Part shown: piece by piece, positions 27,014-34,929 of the stretch | Position numbering within the stretch: position 1 is the stretch's first letter | Layout of the letters: each line of letters opens with the position of its first letter | Source of the DNA: Parapedobacter pyrenivorans_A | GTDB taxonomy: Bacteria > Bacteroidota > Bacteroidia > Sphingobacteriales > Sphingobacteriaceae | DNA: 64,000 nt | Reading direction: 5' to 3' | Assembly: GCF_041925275.1 (NCBI RefSeq) | Contig: NZ_JBHEUZ010000001.1 | Location: 520,365 to 584,364 of the forward strand | The notes under the pieces: model-generated | Database searches by the model: none | Seen by the model: the letters and a program-made list of their open reading frames with translations, nothing else | Told to the model about the DNA's origin: nothing | Position numbers and translations under genes: made by a program

Positions 27014-27644
27014 TTGCCATATATACATAGCGTTATGCAGTATGTGATACGCACCGTGCAGTACACCATCGGCCGCATACCACATACCCCGGGGCCCGTG
27101 CCCTATGTCAGGAACCCGGTGCAGTGCACCACCAGCCCCGTCACATGTGCCAGGGGAGCTATGCCATATATCAAGCGCACCATGCAATACACCATAAGTG
27201 CCATGACATATGCGATGGAGGATATGCTACCTATCACTAGTACCATGCAGTACGCCATAAGCACGATGGCGCATGCCACGTACGCCATGCGATACGTGAT
27301 AAGCCCGATGTAGTATATCGTAAGCCTCATGCACTATGCCAGGCGAATTATGCCCATATATCGGTAGCCCCATACAATACATCCTAGGCACCACGGAATA
27401 TGTCACGTAGCCTCGGCAGTGCGTCATGTGTACCATGATACATACCATGAGCCCCCTGTTATCTATCATGAGCGATCCGATATACTTCACAGCGCCCATG
27501 CCGCGATACCGTAGCCCCATGTTGTGTGTCATCGGTGGCATGCCACATGTCGCAACGGCCTTGCTACCCGGCAACGACCCGCTGCCATACGGCAAAGGTC
27601 TGGCAGTCTATGTCAACCGCGCGGTTACTTACCGCAAAGCAAGG
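27014..27644. repeat. Degenerate 21-bp tandem array, about 30 units
   Basis: From 27014 units of 21 bp follow head to tail with consensus close to ATGCMRTAYRYCATNRGCMCC. Clear unit starts are 27035, 27056, 27161, 27182, 27245, 27287 and 27308. One extra base at 27371 shifts the phase, and later starts are 27372, 27435, 27498, 27519 and 27540. Units then decay to about 27644. Individual units differ at up to half the positions, but length is almost perfectly kept. Reading frames inside show a 7-residue period in every frame and are interrupted, so it is not a gene. Each unit carries ATG and CAT in inverted orientation, and 21 bp is two helical turns. Confidence 0.85.
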
Positions 27645-27652
27645 GCAATCCG

Positions 27653-28042
27653 CTACCGCTTCCCTTTGTTTCGGGCCCATGTTCGCATATGCTCCACCTC
27701 GGCGCGGATGAGCCGCTTGCTGCGGCTACTGCGTTCGATGGTGTGCAGTATGCCCTGTATGCGCCATTCGTAAATTTTGGTGCGGCCGGCGGGAATGAAA
27801 TCCATAGCCTCTTTGACGGTCATCAGTTCGCACTCTTCGTAGATTTTTTTTTCGATGGGTTCATCGGGCAGGCTTTCAGCTGCCTGTTCGGCTGCTGCCA
27901 AGGTCTCGGTCTCGGGCGCGGTGCCAGCCGGCTTTAGTAGATGCTGCTCGGTCGACTGGATATACAGGTCGAGCGCGTACTCCAATTTTTCGAGGGGGAA
28001 ACGGCGGAAAAGCCGCACAAACAACGATAAGTGTCGTGTCAT
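27653..28042 (-). CDS. Helix-turn-helix (excisionase/MerR-like) protein
   Basis: A 129-residue protein. The N-terminal half is helical and acidic (PAGTAPETETLAAAEQAAES). The C-terminal half (about 72-125) is an excisionase-like winged helix: LMTVKEAMDFIPAGRTKIYEWR, then IERSSRSKRLIRAEVEHMRTW. Such proteins bind DNA in mobile elements. It lies immediately beside the 21-bp array, on the same strand as the cassette, and could bind the array, which is inference. Start at 28042 gives the longest plausible frame. Confidence 0.72.
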   Translation of the reverse strand: MTRHLSLFVRLFRRFPLEKLEYALDLYIQSTEQHLLKPAGTAPETETLAAAEQAAESLPDEPIEKKIYEECELMTVKEAMDFIPAGRTKIYEWRIQGILHTIERSSRSKRLIRAEVEHMRTWARNKGKR

Positions 28043-28154
28043 AGGTCAAATGCAATTAAGCACCATCGTCATGAACGTCACCCTTGCACGGCAGCTGTAC
28101 CCCCATTGCCGCGCACCGCAATCAGTCAATGGCTGATGAATAGTGTATAATGGT

Positions 28155-29291
28155 TTAAGCCGAAGGTACGAAATCATTTGGAATAAATACCGCGGCGGTG
28201 AACCGGCCTTCGCGCCAGCCGGTCTCCAACGAGGCCCGGGGGTGTGCCGTGCGCAGCCGTTGGCGGATGTTGGCAACAGCGATGCCATTGCCACGGCCGG
28301 GGGCCTGTCGGCGCGTATGCCCATCCCATGCATTGCAGGCAACGATGCGCACACCCCCATGCACAGTGAACACCTCGACCGCCGCCGGATGCCTACGGTC
28401 TACGCACGAGGCGTGATGCAGGATGTTTTCCACCAGCACCAATACGGTCATGGGCAGTACAGCTACGTCATGAACATCCTTTTCGATGACGAGCTTGATG
28501 TACCGGGTTGCGCCGCCACGCGTATGGGCAAGCCGGTGGATGGCCAGCAACAGGCGCACCTGCCGCAGCTCCTCCCGCAACCGCAGCGGCCTGGACGAAC
28601 CGGCCTGCTGCGTATAGAACCGCATGAGGTTGCCCACATAGGTGGTGGCCTTCACCAATTTCTCCCGCGATTGGGAGCGTGCGGCATCGCGCAGCACGGT
28701 CATCAGGTTGCCCAGCAGATGTGGATCTAGCTGACACGCCCGCCATGCCTGGGCCAACTGGCCGATACGGTCGTGTGCATCGTGGTGCCATAGCCAAAGG
28801 CGCCGATTTTTGTGCTTTTTGACGACAAACCGCTCCACATAGAAAAATGCCAACGCATTGATCGGCGACAACGCCATGTATACAAATGTCATCTCGCCGA
28901 AATTGACGATATCAGCAAAAAATGGTTCACCGAAGTCGAGGCTGAGCATCAGCTTGCCACGGACGATGCTCACCGCAATCATCACTGCCGCGAAGATCAG
29001 GAAGGCCAAGGTAAACATCAGTACCTGCACAGCCACCGACAGCCACACCCGCTTGGCATGGTATCCCAGCGGCAGCAGCACGAACACCATCAGGTATAAA
29101 TAAAGCACCTGCAAGCCGATGAAATAGACCATCGCCTCGAAACTGCTTACCAGTCCAAACAGCCGGTAATAGTACCACACCATGATACCGAAAACCGAGA
29201 GCCATAAGACATGCACCCCTAACGGCAACGGATGCCGCTTGCGCAGCCGCCGGACCATTCCCTTGTATTTACGCCTCCATCTGCTCATCAT
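28155..29291 (-). CDS. LytS-type sensor histidine kinase with divergent catalytic motifs
   Basis: A 378-residue membrane kinase with a basic N terminus, four predicted spans (about 25-150) and a HisKA_5-like region. The usual QINPHFLFNSLN motif is CQLDPHLLGNLMTVL: the His and Pro remain, but Phe residues and one Asn are changed. The N box reads LVENILHHAS. It probably pairs with the LytTR regulator, whose stop overlaps this start by about 23 bp. The degenerate motifs may mean weak kinase activity. The signal is unknown. Confidence 0.8.
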   Translation of the reverse strand: MMSRWRRKYKGMVRRLRKRHPLPLGVHVLWLSVFGIMVWYYYRLFGLVSSFEAMVYFIGLQVLYLYLMVFVLLPLGYHAKRVWLSVAVQVLMFTLAFLIFAAVMIAVSIVRGKLMLSLDFGEPFFADIVNFGEMTFVYMALSPINALAFFYVERFVVKKHKNRRLWLWHHDAHDRIGQLAQAWRACQLDPHLLGNLMTVLRDAARSQSREKLVKATTYVGNLMRFYTQQAGSSRPLRLREELRQVRLLLAIHRLAHTRGGATRYIKLVIEKDVHDVAVLPMTVLVLVENILHHASCVDRRHPAAVEVFTVHGGVRIVACNAWDGHTRRQAPGRGNGIAVANIRQRLRTAHPRASLETGWREGRFTAAVFIPNDFVPSA

Positions 29292-30051
29292 CCATCGGCG
29301 GGCTCTCGTCCCTACGGCTCAGGTAATCACGTAAAATCGTAAGTGCACGGGCATACCTACGGCTCACGGGATAGGCATATCCGCTATCCAACCATACCAT
29401 GCCGTTTTCTAAGCGGTCTACATAGCGTTGGGCCACCAGTACGCTTTGATCCAACTGCACGAACAAACCCCACTCCAAGAACCGCTTCTTGTATTTCGAC
29501 AGGCTGTTGCGGTGGCTGATTACCCGCCCCACGGTATCCACGCGCAGGATATTGGGCCGGCGGGGATCTACGGTGATGGCACGGACATCCCGCAGCAGCA
29601 CCTTCACCGGCACCGGATCATCCACGTCCTTGATAAATAGCGTTTGGTCGGCATCGCCCATGATCCGCCCCGACCGCCGGATGCGGTCCAGCTCATCCAG
29701 TTTACTGCGCACCTGGAGCGGATCGACCGGTTTAACGATATAACCATGCACCCCTTTGTCCATGGCCGCGGCCTTGTAGTCCGGGTAAACGGTAATCAAC
29801 AGGAAAAAGGCCGTGTGCCGGAAAAAACGGTGCGCTTCGTGCAGTCCATTTTCGTCGCGCAGTTCGATGTCGCACAGCACCACATCAACCGGCCCGTGCC
29901 GCTCAAGGAATCGAAGCGCCGCACTGCACGTAGTAAAACAACGGACGATGGCCAGGTCGCGCAGGCGCGCGTGCTCCCGTACCATGGCCAGGATATCCGT
30001 GTGCACACGGCGGTTATCGTCTATCACAATGGCAGAAAAGGTTGTCTCCAT
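29269..30051 (-). CDS. LytTR-family response regulator
   Basis: A 260-residue regulator: receiver domain (about 5-120) with IVIDDNR acidic pair and phosphoacceptor Asp in VVLCDIEL, and Lys in YIVKPVDP. A C-terminal LytTR domain (about 140-240) includes the segment from VLLRDVRAITVDPRR to RVISHRNSLSKYKKRF. It is translated just ahead of its kinase. Direct repeats 50 bp upstream fit LytTR binding sites, suggesting autoregulation and control of the divergent lipoprotein operon. Confidence 0.9.
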   Translation of the reverse strand: METTFSAIVIDDNRRVHTDILAMVREHARLRDLAIVRCFTTCSAALRFLERHGPVDVVLCDIELRDENGLHEAHRFFRHTAFFLLITVYPDYKAAAMDKGVHGYIVKPVDPLQVRSKLDELDRIRRSGRIMGDADQTLFIKDVDDPVPVKVLLRDVRAITVDPRRPNILRVDTVGRVISHRNSLSKYKKRFLEWGLFVQLDQSVLVAQRYVDRLENGMVWLDSGYAYPVSRRYARALTILRDYLSRRDESPPMDDEQMEA

Positions 30052-30098
30052 GATTTAGCGTCAAATTGTCATTTATAGCGAATATCACAAAAATATAC

Positions 30099-30130
30099 CG
30101 GATTTCACTGTAAATCGACGGATTTCACCG
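30099..30130. promoter_or_regulatory. LytTR-like paired direct repeats
   Basis: CGGATTTCACTG (30099-30110) and CGGATTTCACCG (30119-30130) lie 20 bp apart in the 150-bp divergent gap between the response regulator and the small lipoprotein gene. LytTR proteins bind two imperfect direct repeats about two turns apart. Confidence 0.6.
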
Positions 30131-30201
30131 GTTTTTTTAAATAAAAAGCTAAAAAAAGAACATTTGCCGTAAATAGATTCATTGACCAAAATGCTTACAC
30201 G

Positions 30202-30420
30202 ATGAAAAGAAAACCAATCATCTACATTTCGCTGGCCCTCGTTGCCGGCGCTTGGCTAGCCACCTCATGCGGTAAGGAAGAACTGCTGACCACGCTTTCC
30301 GAAGAAGCCCATCCTGATCGGGCGTTGCATTTGGACAGCATGGACGTGTCCGGCCATTGGGCCGTCAAGACCGAGATTTGCTTTATTGCCAATCCGGATG
30401 ATCCCACCGAACAACCATGA
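30202..30420 (+). CDS. Small lipoprotein, unknown
   Basis: A 72-residue protein with a lipoprotein signal (IIYISLALVAGAWLATSC). The mature part of about 49 residues is acidic (GKEELLTTLSEEAHPD, HLDSMDVSGHW) with one further Cys (KTEICFIANP). No family is recognised. It is divergent from the LytTR operon and overlaps the next gene by 4 bp (ATGA), so it heads a three-gene unit with the 183-residue and HTTM-like proteins. A signal or toxin-like peptide role is possible but unproven. Confidence 0.65.
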   Translation: MKRKPIIYISLALVAGAWLATSCGKEELLTTLSEEAHPDRALHLDSMDVSGHWAVKTEICFIANPDDPTEQP

Positions 30421-30968
30421 TGGCGGCCATCCTGCGGCTCGTGCCGCCAGTGTTGTGCATCATACATTGCAGCAGCCTGGCCCTGCACAATGCCTACGGT
30501 CTCCTCCCAGCGGCAAAGGCCCCGCTGCTGGGCAAATTGCTCAGTAGCGCTCCGATCCGTACGTACGGCCAGCTTTCCGGCAGCCGTACCGGCCACGGCT
30601 TCTTTGCGCCTCAGGTAGCCAGCATGTTCATGGTTCAGTTGCTGCGCGAAACGCCCGGCGACACGATCCGCTGGAACGGACCCGTGCTACGTACAGGCGG
30701 AGGAAAGACCCGCTACGTGGTGTTCCTCAACCAATGCCAGCACCTGCTGCCAAGCGCAGGCGAGGGCAAGGGCAATCCGGCGCGGAAGCGCGTAGTGGAA
30801 GCCACCCTCCACCGGATGGCCCGCCACGAGCTGCCTCCCACGGCCTACCCTACCCGCTGCGTTGTGTACGCCGTGCGGCACGTACCGTTGGGTACGCCCC
30901 ATGGCGCCGCCAAGCCCACGCTGGCCGTCGCTTATGATCAGTGCACCACCGCTATCCGTAAACCATGA
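30417..30968 (+). CDS. Unknown protein encoded with an HTTM-like partner (SdpA-like size and context)
   Basis: A 183-residue protein with an N-terminal hydrophobic segment (LRLVPPVLCIIHCSSLAL) that may anchor it. The soluble part has YGQLSGSRTGHGFFAPQ, LNQCQHLLPSAGEGK and a C-terminal sheet-like stretch. It overlaps its neighbours by 4 bp on both sides, so translation is coupled. HTTM/SdpB-type membrane proteins often travel with a small membrane-anchored partner containing a GFFAP-like motif, and this gene fits that place. Function unknown. Confidence 0.6.
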   Translation: MMAAILRLVPPVLCIIHCSSLALHNAYGLLPAAKAPLLGKLLSSAPIRTYGQLSGSRTGHGFFAPQVASMFMVQLLRETPGDTIRWNGPVLRTGGGKTRYVVFLNQCQHLLPSAGEGKGNPARKRVVEATLHRMARHELPPTAYPTRCVVYAVRHVPLGTPHGAAKPTLAVAYDQCTTAIRKP

Positions 30969-31822
30969 ACCAATACACTCAAACAGGCTGTATACCGCCG
31001 TGGCTTTCACTGCTCCGGCGTGGCACCGCCATCGTACTGCTGGCGGCCTTCGTTGCCGTATGGGCAGACTATGCGCAGCTGTACAACGCGCCCTGGCTCC
31101 GGCAGCCCATCGGGGCTCCCTTTGCGGCCACGCTGCCGGTGGCGTATACCCTGCTTTGCCTACCGCTGTTGCTGGGGTATGCACCGCGCTTAGCCGCCGC
31201 ACTGCTGTTGGTGCTGCACCACATGGCCTTCATCCAGCCGGGCCAGTTTACCTACGGGTTTGACCACGTCGCCATCATGGCCTTGTTTTACTGCGCCACC
31301 ATCCCGCCGCGGCCCAACACGCGCTGGCCCCTGCGCATGGTGCAGGTATCGCTTTGCATCATCTACACCTCGGCGGGAGTGGCCAAGGCCATCGGCCCCA
31401 CATGGTGGACGGGCGAAGCCCTTTGGAAAGCCGCTACGCTGCCCGGCTTCGAAGGGCCGCTTGCACCCTTGGTGCACCGGCTCGGTGGCTTGCGTCTGCT
31501 GTGGGTGGTCGGCGGCTGGGCCGTCATCGCCATCGAAGCGCTTTATCCCGTTGCCATATGGTTTCGCCGCACGCGGCGGCCATGGTGCTGGCTTACCATA
31601 GGCCTGCACGGAAGCATCGCCCTGGTGATGGGCCTTTACGCCTTCTCGGCCCTGATGATCCTGCTCAACATCGCCGCATTTGCCCTGCCCTACCGGCAGC
31701 CGGGGCAGCGACTACAAGGTACCCCCATGCATAGATTGTTTACCCTCCGCCTGCGGCCGCCCCGCGCCACACCCTCGCGCGGCAATGCCGCGGCGCACCG
31801 TCCATCCCGCCTGCATGTATGA
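30965..31822 (+). CDS. HTTM-like multi-pass membrane protein
   Basis: A 285-residue protein with about eight membrane spans. Segments such as HHMAFIQPGQFTYGFDH, IYTSAGVAKAIGPTWWTGEA and YPVAIWFRRTRRPWC resemble the HTTM (vitamin-K-dependent carboxylase-like/SdpB) family, including the short extracytoplasmic Gly-Trp-Trp loop. Family members act with small partner proteins in peptide maturation or lipid-linked chemistry. The gene overlaps both the preceding gene and the AraC-type regulator after it. The tail after residue 255 is basic and looks unstructured. Confidence 0.7.
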   Translation: MNQYTQTGCIPPWLSLLRRGTAIVLLAAFVAVWADYAQLYNAPWLRQPIGAPFAATLPVAYTLLCLPLLLGYAPRLAAALLLVLHHMAFIQPGQFTYGFDHVAIMALFYCATIPPRPNTRWPLRMVQVSLCIIYTSAGVAKAIGPTWWTGEALWKAATLPGFEGPLAPLVHRLGGLRLLWVVGGWAVIAIEALYPVAIWFRRTRRPWCWLTIGLHGSIALVMGLYAFSALMILLNIAAFALPYRQPGQRLQGTPMHRLFTLRLRPPRATPSRGNAAAHRPSRLHV

Positions 31823-32828
31823 CCCGGTCATTTACCAGTTCCGGCGGGCCTATCCGGCCGCCGCCCCGGTAGCCAGGCCGCCCTTTCGGCCGCAGGCCGA
31901 GCTGCGGTGTGCCGACGGGCAGCAGTACTACACCTGTGATGCCTTCGACCTGGCCCATTGCTTCCACGACGGTGCAGATACGTTTTTCGCCTCCATGGAA
32001 ATCCATGCACGCGAAGACCTCCGGTTCCCCATCTCGTGCTCCCACTTTGACCTGCATGGATGCTATGTGGAAACGGGAACCCTCGCCGTGGCCGAACCGA
32101 ATGGGCGCAGGCTCGCACTGCAAACCGGGCAATATGCGCTCGTATACGCACCCGAAGCCGAATACACGGTGTCCGTGGCCAGGGGCGTAACCGTGGTGCG
32201 GCTCTGGAGCACCAACGACCGCACGCTCATGCGCGAGCACACCCGGGCGCAACTCACCCCCTTGGCCAACCTCCTCCGGCAGTGGGCAGCCAGGGCCCCG
32301 CGGTGCTACCACAGCCGCGTGATACCCTTTGATAAACCCTGCCGTGCCACGTGGGACAGGCTTGCCGCCCTGCCCCACCTCCGGCCGCTTACCATGGATA
32401 ACCGCCTGCGCGAAACCATTACGGAATTGATCTATTGCTGCGTAGATATGCTGCACGAAAGCCGGAAAGACAGCAACCGGCCGCTTGCGCTGGTGCATGC
32501 CGTACGGGCAAAAGCCATCAAACTGATCCGGGAGGGTGTCGTTCCGAAAATACTGGAGCTGGCTGCAGACCACGGTGTGTCCGACTCCTATCTTAGGCGC
32601 GTGCACCGGAAATATTACCATGGATCGCCGCAAGACTTCATCATGGGCCTCCGGTTGCGCAAAGCGCACGAATTGATTGTCGGCGACAGGGAGTCGAAAC
32701 GCTACACGTATACACAGATTGCCTACATGGTGGGATTCACTTGTGTTCAGGACCTGAACAAGCAATACAAAAAGCTGTACACGTATTTGCCGCACGAGAC
32801 GAACGACTTGCTCTTTGGAAAGGAATAA
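31815..32828 (+). CDS. AraC-family transcriptional regulator
   Basis: The start at 31815 (MYDPVIYQFRRAYP) is preferred; it overlaps the HTTM-like gene by 8 bp. About 337 residues. The N-terminal part (to about 230) is a degenerate sensor. The C-terminal HTH pair (about 240-330) has KILELAADHGVSDSYLRRVH and YTQIAYMVGFTCVQDLNKQYKK. This type of AraC regulator commonly lies beside TonB/TlpA peptide-uptake loci in Bacteroidota. Likely targets are the flanking MauE/DUF6520 and SusCD genes (inference). Confidence 0.82.
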   Translation: MYDPVIYQFRRAYPAAAPVARPPFRPQAELRCADGQQYYTCDAFDLAHCFHDGADTFFASMEIHAREDLRFPISCSHFDLHGCYVETGTLAVAEPNGRRLALQTGQYALVYAPEAEYTVSVARGVTVVRLWSTNDRTLMREHTRAQLTPLANLLRQWAARAPRCYHSRVIPFDKPCRATWDRLAALPHLRPLTMDNRLRETITELIYCCVDMLHESRKDSNRPLALVHAVRAKAIKLIREGVVPKILELAADHGVSDSYLRRVHRKYYHGSPQDFIMGLRLRKAHELIVGDRESKRYTYTQIAYMVGFTCVQDLNKQYKKLYTYLPHETNDLLFGKE

Positions 32829-32918
32829 ACTACCTTTAGACTCACCATCAATAGACGATTCCGATTTTTCTAAGGCTTTAGGTTCCGATTTCCCCCAATC
32901 GAAGGGGAAATCTTGCCC

Positions 32919-32926
32919 TACCTTTG
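32919..32926 (+). promoter_or_regulatory. Possible -7 element TAnnTTTG before the MauE-like gene
   Basis: TACCTTTG lies 6 bp before the ATG at 32932. If used, the mRNA would be nearly leaderless. No clear -33 box is seen. Confidence 0.35.
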
Positions 32927-32931
32927 CTTTC

Positions 32932-34602
32932 ATGAAGGAAGCAACACGCCGGCTAGTTGATACAATCATCAAGACGCTCACAATCACGATATATTACTGG
33001 TTCGCCCGCAAAGCAGTGTCTATCTGGGAGGCTTTCCAAACAAAAGCGTTCTGGCTGGATATGATTTCACTGCTTTGCATCCTGCTTTTCCTATATGCCG
33101 GTGGCATCAAATTATTGGAGTATCAGAAATTTATCGTACAGCTGGACCAATCACCGATGTTGAAAGGTCTCACGGGCTTCATCGCGTGGTTTATACCCAC
33201 CGTAGAATTAATTATTTCAGTCACAATGAGTGTAGGTATGCTCCATTCGGCACGGTTGTTTCGCTGGAGTTTGCTGGCGTTTCTCGCACTGATGACCCTT
33301 TTCACCTTTTACATTCTCGCCATCCTGTTTATCAGCCCATCCATACCTTGCTCTTGCGGCGGCGTGATTGGCGAAATAGGCGGTTGGTGGGGGCATTTGG
33401 CATTCAATCTGATATTTGTAGGCAGTTCGGCTTATGTGCTTTTGGCACAGGAAGCCGCTGCCCCCATACCCGTGTTGGGGAAGCTATACGCAATCACCGC
33501 AGTGGCACTTATCCCTTTCTTCACCGTTGGATACCTGGCCCTGCGGGTTGACCGGAAGCCTGGTCACCGCTTTGCCGGATTCGAGCGGAAATTGCCCATC
33601 AATCTGCATGAGGCAGTGGCCATCATGGAACTTAACAGTAACAGTTATTACCTTGCCGGCACAGATGACGACCATCTTTACCTCGCCCATCCCAGCGCCA
33701 TTGGTCAGCTGCTCCAAATTCGCAACGACCTCTTGGACTCCACATATATTCCGCTTTCACTGCCACCACTTACGTATATATCGGTTACTACGAGCGTGCA
33801 ACCTCCTTATTTTTATCTGTCGGACGGTAATAGTGGGTGGGTTTACCGCGGGCTGCTCCGTGACCGGATGGCACTACCCTATTTAAACGGTTCGCGGTTT
33901 GTCCATGCCGTACCAACGAGCGGAAGCATCGTGGGCTTTTACGGCATGCAGGGCATGAAAAATGCATTGGGCTATTACACATCAGCCGATACCGCGATTA
34001 ACTATCGCGACGGCCAACTCATTGAGCAGGGTGGCGAGGGTATGTTCAGTACCGATGGCAGACTGGTGTACGACAAACGACATGGGCGGTTCGTCTTCGT
34101 ATACCACTACCGCAACGAGTACCTGGTATTGGATAGTCAGATGAACGTGCAACATACGGGCCATACCATAGACACCATCACTCGCGCCAAACTAAAGATA
34201 GGCCACAACCGGTCGGACGGCCAATACGTGTTACAGGAGTCATTAATGGTCAACCAACTGGCTGCCGTTAGCGACAACAAACTATATGTCAAAAGTATGC
34301 TGTTAGCTGGAAACGAGGACGAAGGCATGTACGATCGCCATACGGTGCTAGACGTCTACGACCTGGATAAGCAAGCCTACCTCCACAGCCTCTATCTGCC
34401 GGACAGGAGGGGGCATACAGTAAGGGCCTTAACCATTACGAAAAACGGGCACATCGCTGTCCTCCAAGGGAGGGAGCTGGTGATGTACCCGTTCAATAAG
34501 ATATCATTGCGCAATGACACAGGAAAAAGGAAGCCGAACACCTGTCTAAAAAGAAGTAGGCAACATTATATTAATCATTTAACAAAATTGATCACATTAT
34601 GA
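32932..34602 (+). CDS. MauE/DoxX-like redox-associated membrane protein fused to a C-terminal propeller-like domain
   Basis: Start at 32932; a frame upstream to 32815 overlaps the AraC gene and is unlikely. About 556 residues. Residues 1-200 hold five or so membrane spans typical of MauE/DoxX proteins, with a conserved Cys pair region (PSIPCSCGGVIGE) and FLYAGGIKLLEYQKF. Residues about 225-540 form repeated four-strand motifs (YYLAGTDDDHLYLAHP, PYFYLSDGNSGWVY, RFVFVYHYRNEYLVLD) like a beta propeller. MauE proteins take part in disulfide-dependent maturation of periplasmic proteins. The next gene, 4 bp overlapping, encodes a Cys-rich exported peptide, its probable client (inference). Confidence 0.78.
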   Translation: MKEATRRLVDTIIKTLTITIYYWFARKAVSIWEAFQTKAFWLDMISLLCILLFLYAGGIKLLEYQKFIVQLDQSPMLKGLTGFIAWFIPTVELIISVTMSVGMLHSARLFRWSLLAFLALMTLFTFYILAILFISPSIPCSCGGVIGEIGGWWGHLAFNLIFVGSSAYVLLAQEAAAPIPVLGKLYAITAVALIPFFTVGYLALRVDRKPGHRFAGFERKLPINLHEAVAIMELNSNSYYLAGTDDDHLYLAHPSAIGQLLQIRNDLLDSTYIPLSLPPLTYISVTTSVQPPYFYLSDGNSGWVYRGLLRDRMALPYLNGSRFVHAVPTSGSIVGFYGMQGMKNALGYYTSADTAINYRDGQLIEQGGEGMFSTDGRLVYDKRHGRFVFVYHYRNEYLVLDSQMNVQHTGHTIDTITRAKLKIGHNRSDGQYVLQESLMVNQLAAVSDNKLYVKSMLLAGNEDEGMYDRHTVLDVYDLDKQAYLHSLYLPDRRGHTVRALTITKNGHIAVLQGRELVMYPFNKISLRNDTGKRKPNTCLKRSRQHYINHLTKLITL

Positions 34603-34901
34603 AAAAGAGATCAAAAGTTATCGCCCTCGCAATGACGTTAGTCATGGCTATAGGGTTTACAGTGGGTACGTTTGCGTACAATAAAAAAGCAGCCCTTGCA
34701 CATGTTTCACCCACGAGGTATGAAGGATTGATCAGTACTTGCCAGACATGTGTACCGGATCCCCTGGATCTAACGCAATTTGAATGTACGACCGATCCAA
34801 CCAATGCTATCGAGCGATGTACTTGTGATGACGGCCAGGATGCCAAATCCGATCAGAACGCGGCAGAGCCTTGTCAGGCTTTGTACAAACACGCATTGTA
34901 G
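34599..34901 (+). CDS. DUF6520-like cysteine-rich exported peptide
   Basis: A 100-residue precursor with a signal-like N terminus (VIALAMTLVMAIGFTVGTFA). The mature part has six cysteines (CQTC, FEC, RCTC, PCQ), more than usual for so short a protein. The layout matches DUF6520-like peptides next to MauE/TlpA genes. It starts inside the end of the MauE-propeller gene. It is probably exported and oxidised in the periplasm. Its role is unknown; a secreted structural or signalling peptide is possible. Confidence 0.75.
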   Translation: MKKRSKVIALAMTLVMAIGFTVGTFAYNKKAALAHVSPTRYEGLISTCQTCVPDPLDLTQFECTTDPTNAIERCTCDDGQDAKSDQNAAEPCQALYKHAL

Positions 34902-34929
34902 TAAGACGCGGTCAGGTTCCGTTTGAGCA

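Noticed and set aside
26972..27595. Open frames on both strands across the 21-bp array, with a regular 7-residue pattern (for example MQYVIRT, VQYTIGR)
   Set aside because: The period appears in all frames because the unit is 21 bp; stops and a phase slip interrupt every frame, and there is no ribosome-binding site. Treated as repeat, not protein.
27014..27644. CRISPR array
   Set aside because: Units are contiguous without unique spacers of constant size, and no cas genes are present.
31740..32987. Long minus-strand frame of about 415 codons opposite the AraC gene
   Set aside because: Fully antisense to a clear AraC protein in high-GC sequence; shadow frame.
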